Shown: positions 1 through 7,259 of the stretch, piece after piece | How positions within the stretch are numbered: position 1 is the first letter of the stretch | Layout: each line of letters opens with the position of its first letter | DNA from: Chloroflexota bacterium | Lineage (GTDB): Bacteria > Chloroflexota > Dehalococcoidia > Lucifugimonadales > Lucifugimonadaceae | Length of the DNA: 13,480 bases | Reading direction: 5' to 3' | Assembly (NCBI GenBank): GCA_002730795.1 | Contig: PCAX01000064.1 | Coordinates: 1 to 13,480, forward strand | The notes under the pieces: model-generated | Seen by the model: the letters and a program-made list of their open reading frames with translations, nothing else | The model's database searches: none | Told to the model about the DNA's origin: nothing | Program-made: the position numbers and the translations under genes

Positions 1-20
1 ATAAACGAGGAATGTAAATT

Positions 21-941
21 ATGATTGTTGATGTTCACACGCATTTACCGACGCACCCGGACGAGGTACCAGCGGACCAGGTCAAGACAGAGGAGACAAT
101 GCGATCGGGAGAGGTCGTGACACTTACAAACACGATAGATGACTATCTTAGGGACATGGCTCCCGTAGACAAGGCGTTCCTGTTTGGTATTGCTCCAAGA
201 CCCTGGATAAAAAGAATTCCAGGCACAGGAATTGGGCAATTTAAATCAGGATCGGACTTTGGTGCAGGCATAGGTTGGGACAGTTCCCTTAACCATAATG
301 ACGTTGCTTCGATTACGGCGAAGAGGGCACCTGACAAGATCATCCCGTTCATGAGTTTACATCCCAAGGATCCAGGCTGGCGTGATGAATATGACAGGTG
401 TGTGGGTGATTTAGGTTGTAAAGGTATTAAGCTGGGACCTAATTACCAGGATTTTGACCCGACTGGCCCTGAAGCTTTTAAGATGTTTTCGCGACTGGAG
501 GCGGACGGAATTCCTATAGTTTTTCATCAAGGAACAAGCCCTATGCGAGATGCTCCTCTTAGTTATGCGCATCCTCTTACTACTGAAAAAGTGGCTATGG
601 CCTTTCCTGATTTAAAGATAGTATTGGCTCATTTGGCTCATCCGTGGCAGGTTGACTGTATAACGGTTGTTAGGAAGCATCCGAATGTATGGGCGGACGT
701 TTCGGCCCAGTTTTACAGGCCTTATTCTTTTTGGCAGGGGATGCGGCTTTTTCATGAGTGGGGATGTACAGAGAAGATACTTTTTGCTTCTGACTGGCCA
801 GTGACGAAACCGCAGGACGACATAGATCATCTGCGCCTGCTGCCGAAGTTTGCAAAGGACCATCATTTACCCACGATTCCGGAAGCTGACATAGAGGGGA
901 TCATAAACAGGGATGCCCTTGATATCCTTGGCGTAGATTAA
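21..941 (+). CDS. Amidohydro_2-family metal-dependent hydrolase
   Basis: A 306-residue TIM-barrel hydrolase or decarboxylase of the amidohydrolase-2 type (the ACMSD/2-pyrone-4,6-dicarboxylate lactonase-like group). Visible metal-site signatures are the N-terminal VHTH (H6, H8), FHQGT (H169), AHLAHPW (H204, H207) and FASDWP near the C-terminus (D258), in the order and spacing usual for the family. Length is normal and the gene is complete. No signal peptide is seen, so it is probably cytoplasmic. ATG at 21 is supported by GAGGA at 7-11, nine bases upstream, and by the first residues running straight into the HxH strand. The first half is clearly richer in G+C than the rest of the window (35 of 60 bases at 61-120, against 23 of 60 at 4201-4260). 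It may belong to a transcript starting before the window. The substrate cannot be told from sequence; hydrolase versus decarboxylase is open. Confidence 0.88.
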   Translation: MIVDVHTHLPTHPDEVPADQVKTEETMRSGEVVTLTNTIDDYLRDMAPVDKAFLFGIAPRPWIKRIPGTGIGQFKSGSDFGAGIGWDSSLNHNDVASITAKRAPDKIIPFMSLHPKDPGWRDEYDRCVGDLGCKGIKLGPNYQDFDPTGPEAFKMFSRLEADGIPIVFHQGTSPMRDAPLSYAHPLTTEKVAMAFPDLKIVLAHLAHPWQVDCITVVRKHPNVWADVSAQFYRPYSFWQGMRLFHEWGCTEKILFASDWPVTKPQDDIDHLRLLPKFAKDHHLPTIPEADIEGIINRDALDILGVD

Positions 942-977
942 TGTGCTTGGTAAAAGAAAAGTGATTTTTGCGGGAAC

Positions 978-1022
978 ATCTACATGTTTTGTATTTATCA
1001 ATTCGGTAGATTGAACAAAACA
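978..1022. repeat. Two interleaved inverted repeats upstream of the MFS gene
   Basis: ATCTAC (978-983) is the reverse complement of GTAGAT (1006-1011), and TGTTTTGT (985-992) is the reverse complement of ACAAAACA (1015-1022). The arms are ordered A-B-A'-B', the order of an H-type pseudoknot if transcribed, or of overlapping operator half-sites if read as DNA. They lie in the 129-nt gap between the first hydrolase and the transporter, 49 bases or more before the transporter start. The arms are short and AT-rich, so coincidence is possible. Confidence 0.3.
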
Positions 1023-1070
1023 CTATACGTGTAATAAGCATGAAGTCAAACTTTATGAAAGTGAATAATA

Positions 1071-2336
1071 ATGGGCCGTCACGGTAAAAAACTTTTTTAT
1101 GGGTGGTTTGTAGTGGGCGCTCTTTTTATGGCAAATTTTTTGGGTCAAGGAGGCGTACGTAACGGGTTTGGGATTTTTGTAGAAACATGGGAAAACGAAT
1201 TCGTTTCCTCTACCGCGAGTATATCTATGGCAGCATCTATAGGTTGGCTTGTAAATGGTATAGCTCAGCCGATTTTGGGACGAGCTGCAGATAAATACGG
1301 GGGGAAACTTATCGCCCTCGTGTCTCTTGGCGTATTAGCAATTGGAGGAGTTGGAATTGCCTTTGCAAATGGGCTACTTTATCTCATAGTTGTTTATGGA
1401 TTAATAATGTCATTTGCTTCAGCAGGAATTTCGCCTGCTACCTGTGGGGTGATCGTTGTTAGGTGGTTTGAAAAACGTCGTGGTACAGCAATGAGTGTTT
1501 TAGCTGCTGGAGGATCCGTCGGAGGACTTGTGTGCGTTCCATTGATGGCTTACATTATGGAAGCCGTAGACTGGCGAACGGCATGGGTCGTTTTAGGATT
1601 ATTGGGTTTCCTAGCTGTACCAGTCATTTGGATAATAGTACGTAACCATCCAAGAGAAATTGGCATGAAAACTGATGGTGCTGAAACAATAAAAGGTACT
1701 AATTCCGCAGTTAATGACGGAGTTCTTGTTAAAAAAAATTGGAAGGATGCTTTAAAAACGGTGCCCTTATGGCAACTTTCTGCGGGGTATTTTGTTTGTG
1801 GAATTACGACCTCATCAATGGGTGTTCATTACGTTCGTTGGGCTGTTAGTGAAGATATTTCAACAAGTAATGCTGCTTGGGCTTTTGGAGTTTTAAGTGC
1901 TATCAACGCCGTTGCTGTAATTTTGGTGGGTATTTTTTCCGATCGTTTGGAAAGAAGAAAAGTCCTCGGAATTGTTTATCTGGTCCGCTCATCAGCTTTT
2001 CTAGCCTTGGTTTTATTTCCTAGTACTCAAGCCATTTGGATGTTTGCTCTGATTGGAGGGGCATCTTGGTTGGCGACTGTTCCTCTAACTTCATCATTAA
2101 CCGCTGATATTTATGGTGTAAGGCACTTGGGGATCCTGTTTGGTTTGGCTACTATGTCACATCAAATAGGAGGGGCATTGGCTACTTATTTATTCGGATA
2201 TGCTTTCGATTATTTCGGTAATTACGATATAGCGTTTACATTTGCAGCCATAACATGCGTCGGTGCAGGAATTGTTTCATTAGCAATTAAAGAAAAGAGG
2301 TATTCTGTTCGATACGCATATAATCGGAATTTATAA
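1071..2336 (+). CDS. MFS transporter (OFA/monocarboxylate-porter-like)
   Basis: A 421-residue integral membrane carrier with the hydrophobic pattern of about 12 transmembrane helices in two halves, separated by a polar loop around residues 190-230. The major-facilitator motif A is clear between helices 2 and 3 (GRAADKYGGK, residues 70-79) and recurs in the second half (FSDRLERRK, about 289-297). The N-terminal pattern FYGWFVVGALF...GVRNGFGIF resembles oxalate/formate-antiporter and monocarboxylate porters, so a small organic acid is the likeliest cargo, but specificity cannot be read. ATG at 1071 is used; only a weak purine-rich stretch (GAAAGTGA, 1057-1064) precedes it, and the other nearby ATG/GTG codons (1040, 1055, 1061) are out of frame. 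The stop overlaps the next ATG by one base, implying cotranslation with the small membrane protein. It probably imports a substrate for the surrounding enzymes. Confidence 0.92.
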   Translation: MGRHGKKLFYGWFVVGALFMANFLGQGGVRNGFGIFVETWENEFVSSTASISMAASIGWLVNGIAQPILGRAADKYGGKLIALVSLGVLAIGGVGIAFANGLLYLIVVYGLIMSFASAGISPATCGVIVVRWFEKRRGTAMSVLAAGGSVGGLVCVPLMAYIMEAVDWRTAWVVLGLLGFLAVPVIWIIVRNHPREIGMKTDGAETIKGTNSAVNDGVLVKKNWKDALKTVPLWQLSAGYFVCGITTSSMGVHYVRWAVSEDISTSNAAWAFGVLSAINAVAVILVGIFSDRLERRKVLGIVYLVRSSAFLALVLFPSTQAIWMFALIGGASWLATVPLTSSLTADIYGVRHLGILFGLATMSHQIGGALATYLFGYAFDYFGNYDIAFTFAAITCVGAGIVSLAIKEKRYSVRYAYNRNL

Positions 2337-2524
2337 TGGTTCCTGGTCTTAAAACGTTACTCCATCATCCTGATCCGATTGATCCCATTCTTTGGTCTTG
2401 GATAAAGGATTTATTTGATAAATTACCGTTGCCACCTGCTCTAGTTATTGTGGTATTGATCATATTAATTATTTTGGTTTTTTGGGTGATGTTGGTTTTT
2501 TTTGCTCAGCGTAACAGAAGATAA
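2336..2524 (+). CDS. Small single-span membrane protein, unknown function
   Basis: A 62-residue protein not recognised as a known family. The N-terminal half is soluble or amphipathic and proline-rich (residues 10-35, with HPDPIDP and PLPP). Residues about 35-57 form one very hydrophobic helix (VIVVLIILIILVFWVMLVFF), followed by a basic tail AQRNRR. Positive charges after the helix suggest an N-out/C-in topology if the positive-inside rule holds. Its ATG overlaps the transporter stop codon as TAATG, a classic translational-coupling arrangement, and no separate ribosome binding site is needed. The overlap and the membrane helix together suggest a real gene that may assist the transporter, but that role is inference. 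The alternative is chance extension of an open frame after the transporter. Confidence 0.62.
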   Translation: MVPGLKTLLHHPDPIDPILWSWIKDLFDKLPLPPALVIVVLIILIILVFWVMLVFFAQRNRR

Positions 2525-2550
2525 TCGTCCATAATAATATCTGGTCTATT

Positions 2551-2573
2551 TATTAATAAAGCCTTTATCAATA
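2551..2573. repeat. 23-nt near-perfect dyad between convergent genes
   Basis: The segment reads as a palindrome centred on C2562 with 10 of 11 symmetric base pairs (only A2555/C2569 mismatched). The core is ATAAAG-C-CTTTAT. It sits in the 79-nt gap between the convergent small membrane protein gene and the DapA-like gene. It is AT-rich, has a single-base centre and no strong U tract, so it is a poor intrinsic terminator by the usual rules. It could be a weak bidirectional terminator or a protein-binding site. Confidence 0.4.
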
Positions 2574-2603
2574 CGAACGAATTGGAATTGCCAGTCGACA
2601 TTT

Positions 2604-3533
2604 CTATTTTGTCAACAAGTCTCCCAACCTATCAAGAATTAGATTAAGTTCCGATACATCAAAGTTGTCAAGAGATTTGTTTGCAGGAGTTCTACAAAGG
2701 GGTGTTTTAATTATCCCCCTTTTGAAATAGGCCATTTTGTAAGCGAACACACTATAAAGAAATTCAAAATTTAAAGCCGGAATCATCTGCTCCCAAATCC
2801 CGCGTGCTTCTTCGGTTACGATTTGTAAACCATTTTCGTCCCGACCTCCTGCCTCTAGTGCCTTCCAAAGGGTCACATGTGCATCAGTGATATGTCCAGC
2901 CGGCATGGTTCCACATGCTCCTCGTCTGTATTCATCACATAGAAATCTCCCTCCCATTCCTCCCATTATGCCTTTAATGGTGTTACCTGCTTCGTTAAAT
3001 ATTTGAGTCATTACCTGACCAGGTAACAAGCTTTCCTCTTTCACGTAATCTACGTGCGTTACGGATTTTAGTAGATTAACTATGGTTTTTGTGGCAATAG
3101 TGGGTCCGGCGGGAGGTTTATTATTTTGTATCCAAACAGGAATTTGCCCGATTTCAGCAATTTTGGAATAAGTTTCCTCCATTATTTCCGTGTTAGCTCC
3201 ATTCGGTGGCATAGCTATCACTGAGCTTACCCCCATATCCTTAAATTTATTTGTCAAATCTACCGAATGTATGACGGACGATCCGGAAACTCCAGCAACT
3301 ATGGGTATTGCGCCGTTAACTACATTAACCGCGGTTTGTATACTCATTTCACGCTCAGTGTCACTTAGGAAGGGACCTTCTGAAGCATTAACTGGAATGA
3401 CGATTCCATGAGCACCAGCGTCCACCGAAAATTCGATACATTTTCCGAGAGATTTCCAATCCACAGAGAGGTCTTCATTAAATGGAGTAACGGGTATTGC
3501 GTAAATCCCTCTGAATCCTGGTTCACCGTTCAT
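2604..3533 (-). CDS. DapA/DHDPS-family aldolase or lyase, divergent active site
   Basis: A 309-residue (beta/alpha)8 protein of the dihydrodipicolinate synthase/N-acetylneuraminate lyase family: class I aldolases that form a Schiff base between lysine and a keto acid. Family marks are RGIYAIPVTPF (8-18), the helix-start pattern SDTER (57-61), and DYVKEES with the expected Schiff-base lysine K165. Two hallmark sites differ. The GTTGE-type loop reads NASEG (49-53), and the usual catalytic tyrosine in the YN.P motif appears to be replaced in VWIQNNKP (133-140, Q136 at the tyrosine position in my hand alignment). Length is near normal, with a slightly longer C-terminus. ATG at 3533 has AAGGA seven bases upstream (3545-3541). 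It is the last gene of the minus-strand block, 46 nt after the amidohydrolase gene. It is probably not a true lysine-pathway DapA; a sugar-acid or hydroxy-keto-acid aldolase is more likely. Confidence 0.82.
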   Translation of the reverse strand: MNGEPGFRGIYAIPVTPFNEDLSVDWKSLGKCIEFSVDAGAHGIVIPVNASEGPFLSDTEREMSIQTAVNVVNGAIPIVAGVSGSSVIHSVDLTNKFKDMGVSSVIAMPPNGANTEIMEETYSKIAEIGQIPVWIQNNKPPAGPTIATKTIVNLLKSVTHVDYVKEESLLPGQVMTQIFNEAGNTIKGIMGGMGGRFLCDEYRRGACGTMPAGHITDAHVTLWKALEAGGRDENGLQIVTEEARGIWEQMIPALNFEFLYSVFAYKMAYFKRGIIKTPLCRTPANKSLDNFDVSELNLILDRLGDLLTK

Positions 3534-3579
3534 AGAATTTTCCTTACAAACTAATATTCATTTCGTAACAAATTTTAAA

Positions 3580-5010
3580 TTAATCCTTGTAGCCTGAGTA
3601 CAATTTACTCGAATTAAAATCTAATATTTCATAATCGAGCCCTGATGTTATTGCTTCCTGTTCACCAGTTTTTGTTACAAGCCATCGACCACCATTTTTT
3701 AATATGTTCCCGTCCTTTAAAAGTGGATCCCCATCAACGTAGCTTGCCACGGCTTTACCCATTTGAGGGTCTATTACTGTAATATCAGCTCTTGCTCCCT
3801 CAGATAAATGTCCCCTATCTTTCAACCCAATCATTTTTGATGGATTGTATGATAGCTTAATAGCAACTTCCAGCGGGGACAAGGCCCCAAACTTCACTAA
3901 TGCCATTGTGCTGTCTATAGCTATGTTTCTTGGTATTGATCCACCATCCGTAGCGACTGCATCTACTATGAAATTCCCATCCGGTTTTTTAGCAGTTGTC
4001 AGGTTGAAGGCGCTTGAGGGTAAGTTTACTGGAAAACTGAGTGGGCAGTTTGTGTCCAATTCCTCAAACATATTGAGAGCGTCTTCACCTTTTATATAGC
4101 CAACAGTATCTCCAGTTTGTTTCATAACTGAACAGTACCCATCTTTTATTGCTTGCCTTATACCATCTGCGGTCATCTCGTAATTTTTAAGTTTTAGACA
4201 GTTTTTTGCTACGTCCGATAATACTTCTCCGTTTTTATCACATAAACCCTGGGTACCATTCGGGATAGCTTGATGAACTTCAGATACCAGTTGATCCTCG
4301 TATTGAGACAAAAGGGAAAGGGCTTGTTTGCATTCTTCATCTGGTTCCAATATTGAACCTCTGCAGTAAGCGTTTATATGAGCAACGTGTAAGCGTCCAT
4401 TGCCAATTATGGAAGGGACTTCTTGTAATCCGTCTAATCTGGATCCCGTTTCCTTTGTTCCCACGTGGTATCCGGCGTACGCCCTAAATTCATTGCATAC
4501 AGAAAAAATCCTAGATGTGATTTCCGGAGAGAAAGGATAGTAGCCTCCAGTGATCTTTATACCAAGGGCACCCCTTTTCAATACATCGGACACTATATGA
4601 CGGGTTTGATCATGGGTTGGATGATCGTTTGGTATAGTTATTTCGGGGATTGCCACCATTATTCCTCCGAAATTTAAACCAGCACCTTTTCTCAACAATC
4701 CATCAGGGATCTGTTCGGGGATGCATCCAAAATCAATGGCAGTTGTTGTACCAGCCAGTGCAAGCATCTGATGCCCCAAAGCGGGGTCCCACGTAGATCT
4801 TGGACCTCCTACGTGTACGTGAGTATCTATAAAACCCGGGATGATCCAGTTTCCTGTCCAATCTTCTACAGATTTTCCAAATGAAGGGTCGATTTCTTTT
4901 TGTACTTTTTCGATATAACCGTCAGATATAGCAATATCGCAAACTTCATCCAAATCATTTGCCGGGTCTAAAACTCTGCCTCCAGTGATTAATAAATCGT
5001 ATTTTGACAA
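3580..5010 (-). CDS. Dihydroorotase/D-aminoacylase-like amidohydrolase
   Basis: A 476-residue composite-barrel amidohydrolase that would hydrolyse a cyclic or linear amide such as an N-acyl amino acid, hydantoin or dihydropyrimidine. The N-terminal sandwich part runs ITGGRVLDP...IAISDGYI, then PGFIDTHVHVGG with the metal pair H64 and H66. A possible bridging lysine K152 lies in GIKITGG, histidines occur at 182, 208 and 211 (YHVGT, RLHVAHI), and the catalytic aspartate is probably D355 in ATDGGSIPR. The C-terminus (GHLSEGARADITVID, 400-414) re-forms the small sandwich domain as in this superfamily. The start codon is TTG at 5010, chosen because GAGGA (5024-5020) lies nine bases upstream and the conserved sandwich begins at once; a nearby ATG (5026) is out of frame. 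It lies 34 nt after the sulfatase gene and is probably co-transcribed with it. Substrate unknown. Confidence 0.85.
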   Translation of the reverse strand: MSKYDLLITGGRVLDPANDLDEVCDIAISDGYIEKVQKEIDPSFGKSVEDWTGNWIIPGFIDTHVHVGGPRSTWDPALGHQMLALAGTTTAIDFGCIPEQIPDGLLRKGAGLNFGGIMVAIPEITIPNDHPTHDQTRHIVSDVLKRGALGIKITGGYYPFSPEITSRIFSVCNEFRAYAGYHVGTKETGSRLDGLQEVPSIIGNGRLHVAHINAYCRGSILEPDEECKQALSLLSQYEDQLVSEVHQAIPNGTQGLCDKNGEVLSDVAKNCLKLKNYEMTADGIRQAIKDGYCSVMKQTGDTVGYIKGEDALNMFEELDTNCPLSFPVNLPSSAFNLTTAKKPDGNFIVDAVATDGGSIPRNIAIDSTMALVKFGALSPLEVAIKLSYNPSKMIGLKDRGHLSEGARADITVIDPQMGKAVASYVDGDPLLKDGNILKNGGRWLVTKTGEQEAITSGLDYEILDFNSSKLYSGYKD

Positions 5011-5044
5011 TTTTGCCAGTCCTCATTGATTGCAAACGGTTATT

Positions 5045-6589
5045 TCATTTTTCCAGTTGGTCAAAGTTCGGGTCTAAATTCCACCTTAATTCATCAGCAG
5101 GGTCAACGTTATGGGCCCAATTTTCCATTATAGTTTGCTCTTCCTTTAGCGTTCGCATTTGAGATTGTATCCATTCAGGATTCCATCCATACAATAATCG
5201 GTCTAGTAGATCAGACTTTATTCCCTTTGTAGACGGATCTGCGGATAGATCATTAATTTCATCCGGGTCTTCTTGCAAATCAAAAAGTTCTGGCTGGTAG
5301 CCATGATAGTAATTCAATTTCCAGTTTTCATGCCTTATCATCCGGTTTTGAACCCCACCTGGTTTTGCATGGACGTCTTCGGCTCCTAAATTCGGCGAAT
5401 ATGATCTTCCAAAATCGGAATCATTCATACAATATTCTGAGAATGCCGTGTTATCCCAATCGTTTCCCCCATTCTTAATCATATTCAGGAGTGATCTGCC
5501 ATGGGAACGTGGCAATGTGGGTGCGCCTGCTGCTTCAAGAACAGTTGTAGTCATATCAAATTGATTTATGACATTATCCAGGATTTGACCTTTTGGGAGG
5601 GTATCTGGCCAAGAAATTATTGCGGGAACGCGGGACGAATGTTCGTAAAAAGTTTGTTTCCACCATAAGCCGCGTTCGCCCACCTGTTCACCGTGATCTG
5701 AAGTGTAAATGACAATAGCATTATCAAGAAATCCATTAGTTTCAAGTGACGATAAAATTGTTCCCAGAAGATGATCGGTTCTGTCACATAATGCCCAATA
5801 TGCAGTTCTAGCCCGAATAATTTCCTCCTCAGTAACAATTTCAATACCAGTTCTCTGTCGCCACCATCTTATATACGGGTGGCATTGGTCTAATGGTTCT
5901 GGCGGTATTTTAGGTAGGCCAATCTTCCCAATGTATCGATCATAATCTTTTTTACGTGCAACGAAAGGTTGGTGGGGGAGCATCAATCCAACAGATATGG
6001 CAACGGGTCCTTCGAAAGCTCCTGATAGTTTATCTTTACCCAGTTTATTAATGTAATCGGAAGTTGCTGCTGCAACTTCCTCATCGTGAACTTCGTAGGC
6101 ATTTTGACCTCGTCCAGATTTTCTTAAACTTATTCTCGATGGTCCAGCCGTTCCATTAAGGATGCCGTGGTCCACGTTTCTAGGGCTGCCTGGATAATTT
6201 GGACTATGATCTCCTACAATTCTCTCTGAAAACCCATGATACTGATCGATGCCATTAAAATGCATACGTCCGATTTGTACGGGTTTGTATCCAACGGAAC
6301 CCAATGAATGCGCATAAGTTGGGATGGCAGAACTAAGTACTTGATCATTAGTCCAAACTTGGGTTTCGTGAGGGAATCTGCCGGTTATTGCCGCAGCTCT
6401 TGATGGGACGCATATCGGAGAGGCGCAATAGGCACCCGTAATGATGGTTCCATTTGAAGCTAATTTATCTAAATTTGGGGTTTCCACCACGGTGTCTCCA
6501 TAAGCTCCGATTACTGCTGGATTATGTTGGTCAGATTGGATCCAAATTATATTAGGTTGGTCTTTTTGAGTATTATTCTTTTTTGTCAT
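5045..6589 (-). CDS. Cys-type sulfatase (arylsulfatase/choline-sulfatase-like)
   Basis: A 514-residue type I sulfatase (alkaline phosphatase superfamily) that cleaves sulfate esters. The signature CVPSR at residues 60-64 gives C60 as the residue converted to formylglycine. Other marks are IWIQSDQHN near the N-terminus (D20, Q21 at the metal site), GRMHF (108-111), LPHQPF (205-209), and TSDHGEQVGERGLWWKQ followed by HSSRVP (D298 and H299 as calcium ligands, K311). The GLWWK...RVP pattern resembles choline-sulfatase-like enzymes, but the substrate cannot be assigned. There is no hydrophobic signal peptide, so a cytoplasmic location with an imported sulfated substrate is the simple reading. A maturase (FGE or anSME) is required and none is in the window. 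ATG at 6589 lacks a strong Shine-Dalgarno. The 133-nt gap to the lipoprotein gene could hold its own promoter. Confidence 0.93.
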   Translation of the reverse strand: MTKKNNTQKDQPNIIWIQSDQHNPAVIGAYGDTVVETPNLDKLASNGTIITGAYCASPICVPSRAAAITGRFPHETQVWTNDQVLSSAIPTYAHSLGSVGYKPVQIGRMHFNGIDQYHGFSERIVGDHSPNYPGSPRNVDHGILNGTAGPSRISLRKSGRGQNAYEVHDEEVAAATSDYINKLGKDKLSGAFEGPVAISVGLMLPHQPFVARKKDYDRYIGKIGLPKIPPEPLDQCHPYIRWWRQRTGIEIVTEEEIIRARTAYWALCDRTDHLLGTILSSLETNGFLDNAIVIYTSDHGEQVGERGLWWKQTFYEHSSRVPAIISWPDTLPKGQILDNVINQFDMTTTVLEAAGAPTLPRSHGRSLLNMIKNGGNDWDNTAFSEYCMNDSDFGRSYSPNLGAEDVHAKPGGVQNRMIRHENWKLNYYHGYQPELFDLQEDPDEINDLSADPSTKGIKSDLLDRLLYGWNPEWIQSQMRTLKEEQTIMENWAHNVDPADELRWNLDPNFDQLEK

Positions 6590-6607
6590 TTTTAAGTTGA
6601 AGGCCTT

Positions 6608-6625
6608 TTGGTTGAACGGTTCGAC
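6608..6625. promoter_or_regulatory. Candidate operator: imperfect palindrome upstream of sulfatase
   Basis: Within the 133-nt gap before the sulfatase gene, GTTGAACGGTTCGAC (6611-6625) is symmetric around G6618 except for one pair. Joined to it on the left is TTGGTTGAAC (6608-6617), which recurs in similar form near 8961-8952 (minus strand) and 10453-10462. Palindromes with an AACCG-type centre are common for LacI-class regulators, but no regulator gene is visible here. The site lies 19-36 nt upstream of the start codon, compatible with control of the sulfatase-amidohydrolase-lyase group. Confidence 0.28.
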
Positions 6626-6722
6626 TAATAGACAATTGTAATTAATAGATTATTTTTGGATAAAATTGTAGTCCTTCCAAAAGATTTATTTATTAGAACT
6701 ATAAACGGGAACCGTACAATGT

Positions 6723-7259
6723 CTAATTATATTCAAATCGTTTTACCAATTGTTTGCAGTTTTCTATGGAATATTCTCGCGTGCGTCCCTCGCACAGGAT
6801 TACAAGATTACCATAAATGATATATGCCCCATAACGGGGATTTGTTTTACCCCTGTCTCCTCCTCCGACAATCCTTCTGCGGTTGTTCAATCCTTCCTTC
6901 CATCTCGCTCTGGATGACCTTAAAATTGCTGTTTCCCCTGATCCTTCCTCTGCGAAGGAAGTTCCTGATTCCACGGCTATTTTGTGGCTTGGGTATATCC
7001 TTATTTCATAGGTTACTGGATTGCTGTTTTGTAATGCCCAATACCCCATGTAGGCACTTTGAGCATTCTCCAGTCCTGTCACGTCATATTGCTTTGATTG
7101 TTTCCAACCAGTAGCAATCAAATCCTCAAAATTAAACACAGTTTCTACGTTTTGGATTTCTTGAAAAGCAACCTTATCATCGGTGTGTTTCCCTTCAGTA
7201 CCACCGCATCCTAAGAAGAGGGCTAAAACTAAAAACGAGAGTATTGATAGTTTTTTCAC
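6723..7259 (-). CDS. Small lipoprotein of unknown function
   Basis: A 178-residue protein with a lipoprotein signal peptide: basic MKK, hydrophobic residues 4-16, and a lipobox-like FLGC with the lipidated C18. After processing, a polar linker (residues 19-35) leads to a compact domain of about 140 residues with a YEIRIYPS strand (76-83), an SSRARW segment, a GGGDRG loop and a C-terminal YGAYIIYGNLVILCEGR strand. I do not recognise the domain. Start is GTG at 7259, overlapping the SDR stop codon as GTGA, so translation is probably coupled; no better start lies nearby. It is unusual for a membrane-anchored lipoprotein to sit so tightly inside an enzyme operon. A binding or sensing role at the cell surface is conceivable but unsupported. 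Confidence 0.78.
   Translation of the reverse strand: MKKLSILSFLVLALFLGCGGTEGKHTDDKVAFQEIQNVETVFNFEDLIATGWKQSKQYDVTGLENAQSAYMGYWALQNSNPVTYEIRIYPSHKIAVESGTSFAEEGSGETAILRSSRARWKEGLNNRRRIVGGGDRGKTNPRYGAYIIYGNLVILCEGRTREYSIENCKQLVKRFEYN

Noticed and set aside
2604..3533. Lysine-biosynthesis DapA
   Set aside because: Hallmark loop and tyrosine are replaced and the neighbours are catabolic, not lysine genes.
6698..6712. ACGG-GAA-CCGT hairpin after the lipoprotein gene as a terminator
   Set aside because: Only a four-base-pair stem and a short, broken T run on the minus strand; too weak to call.
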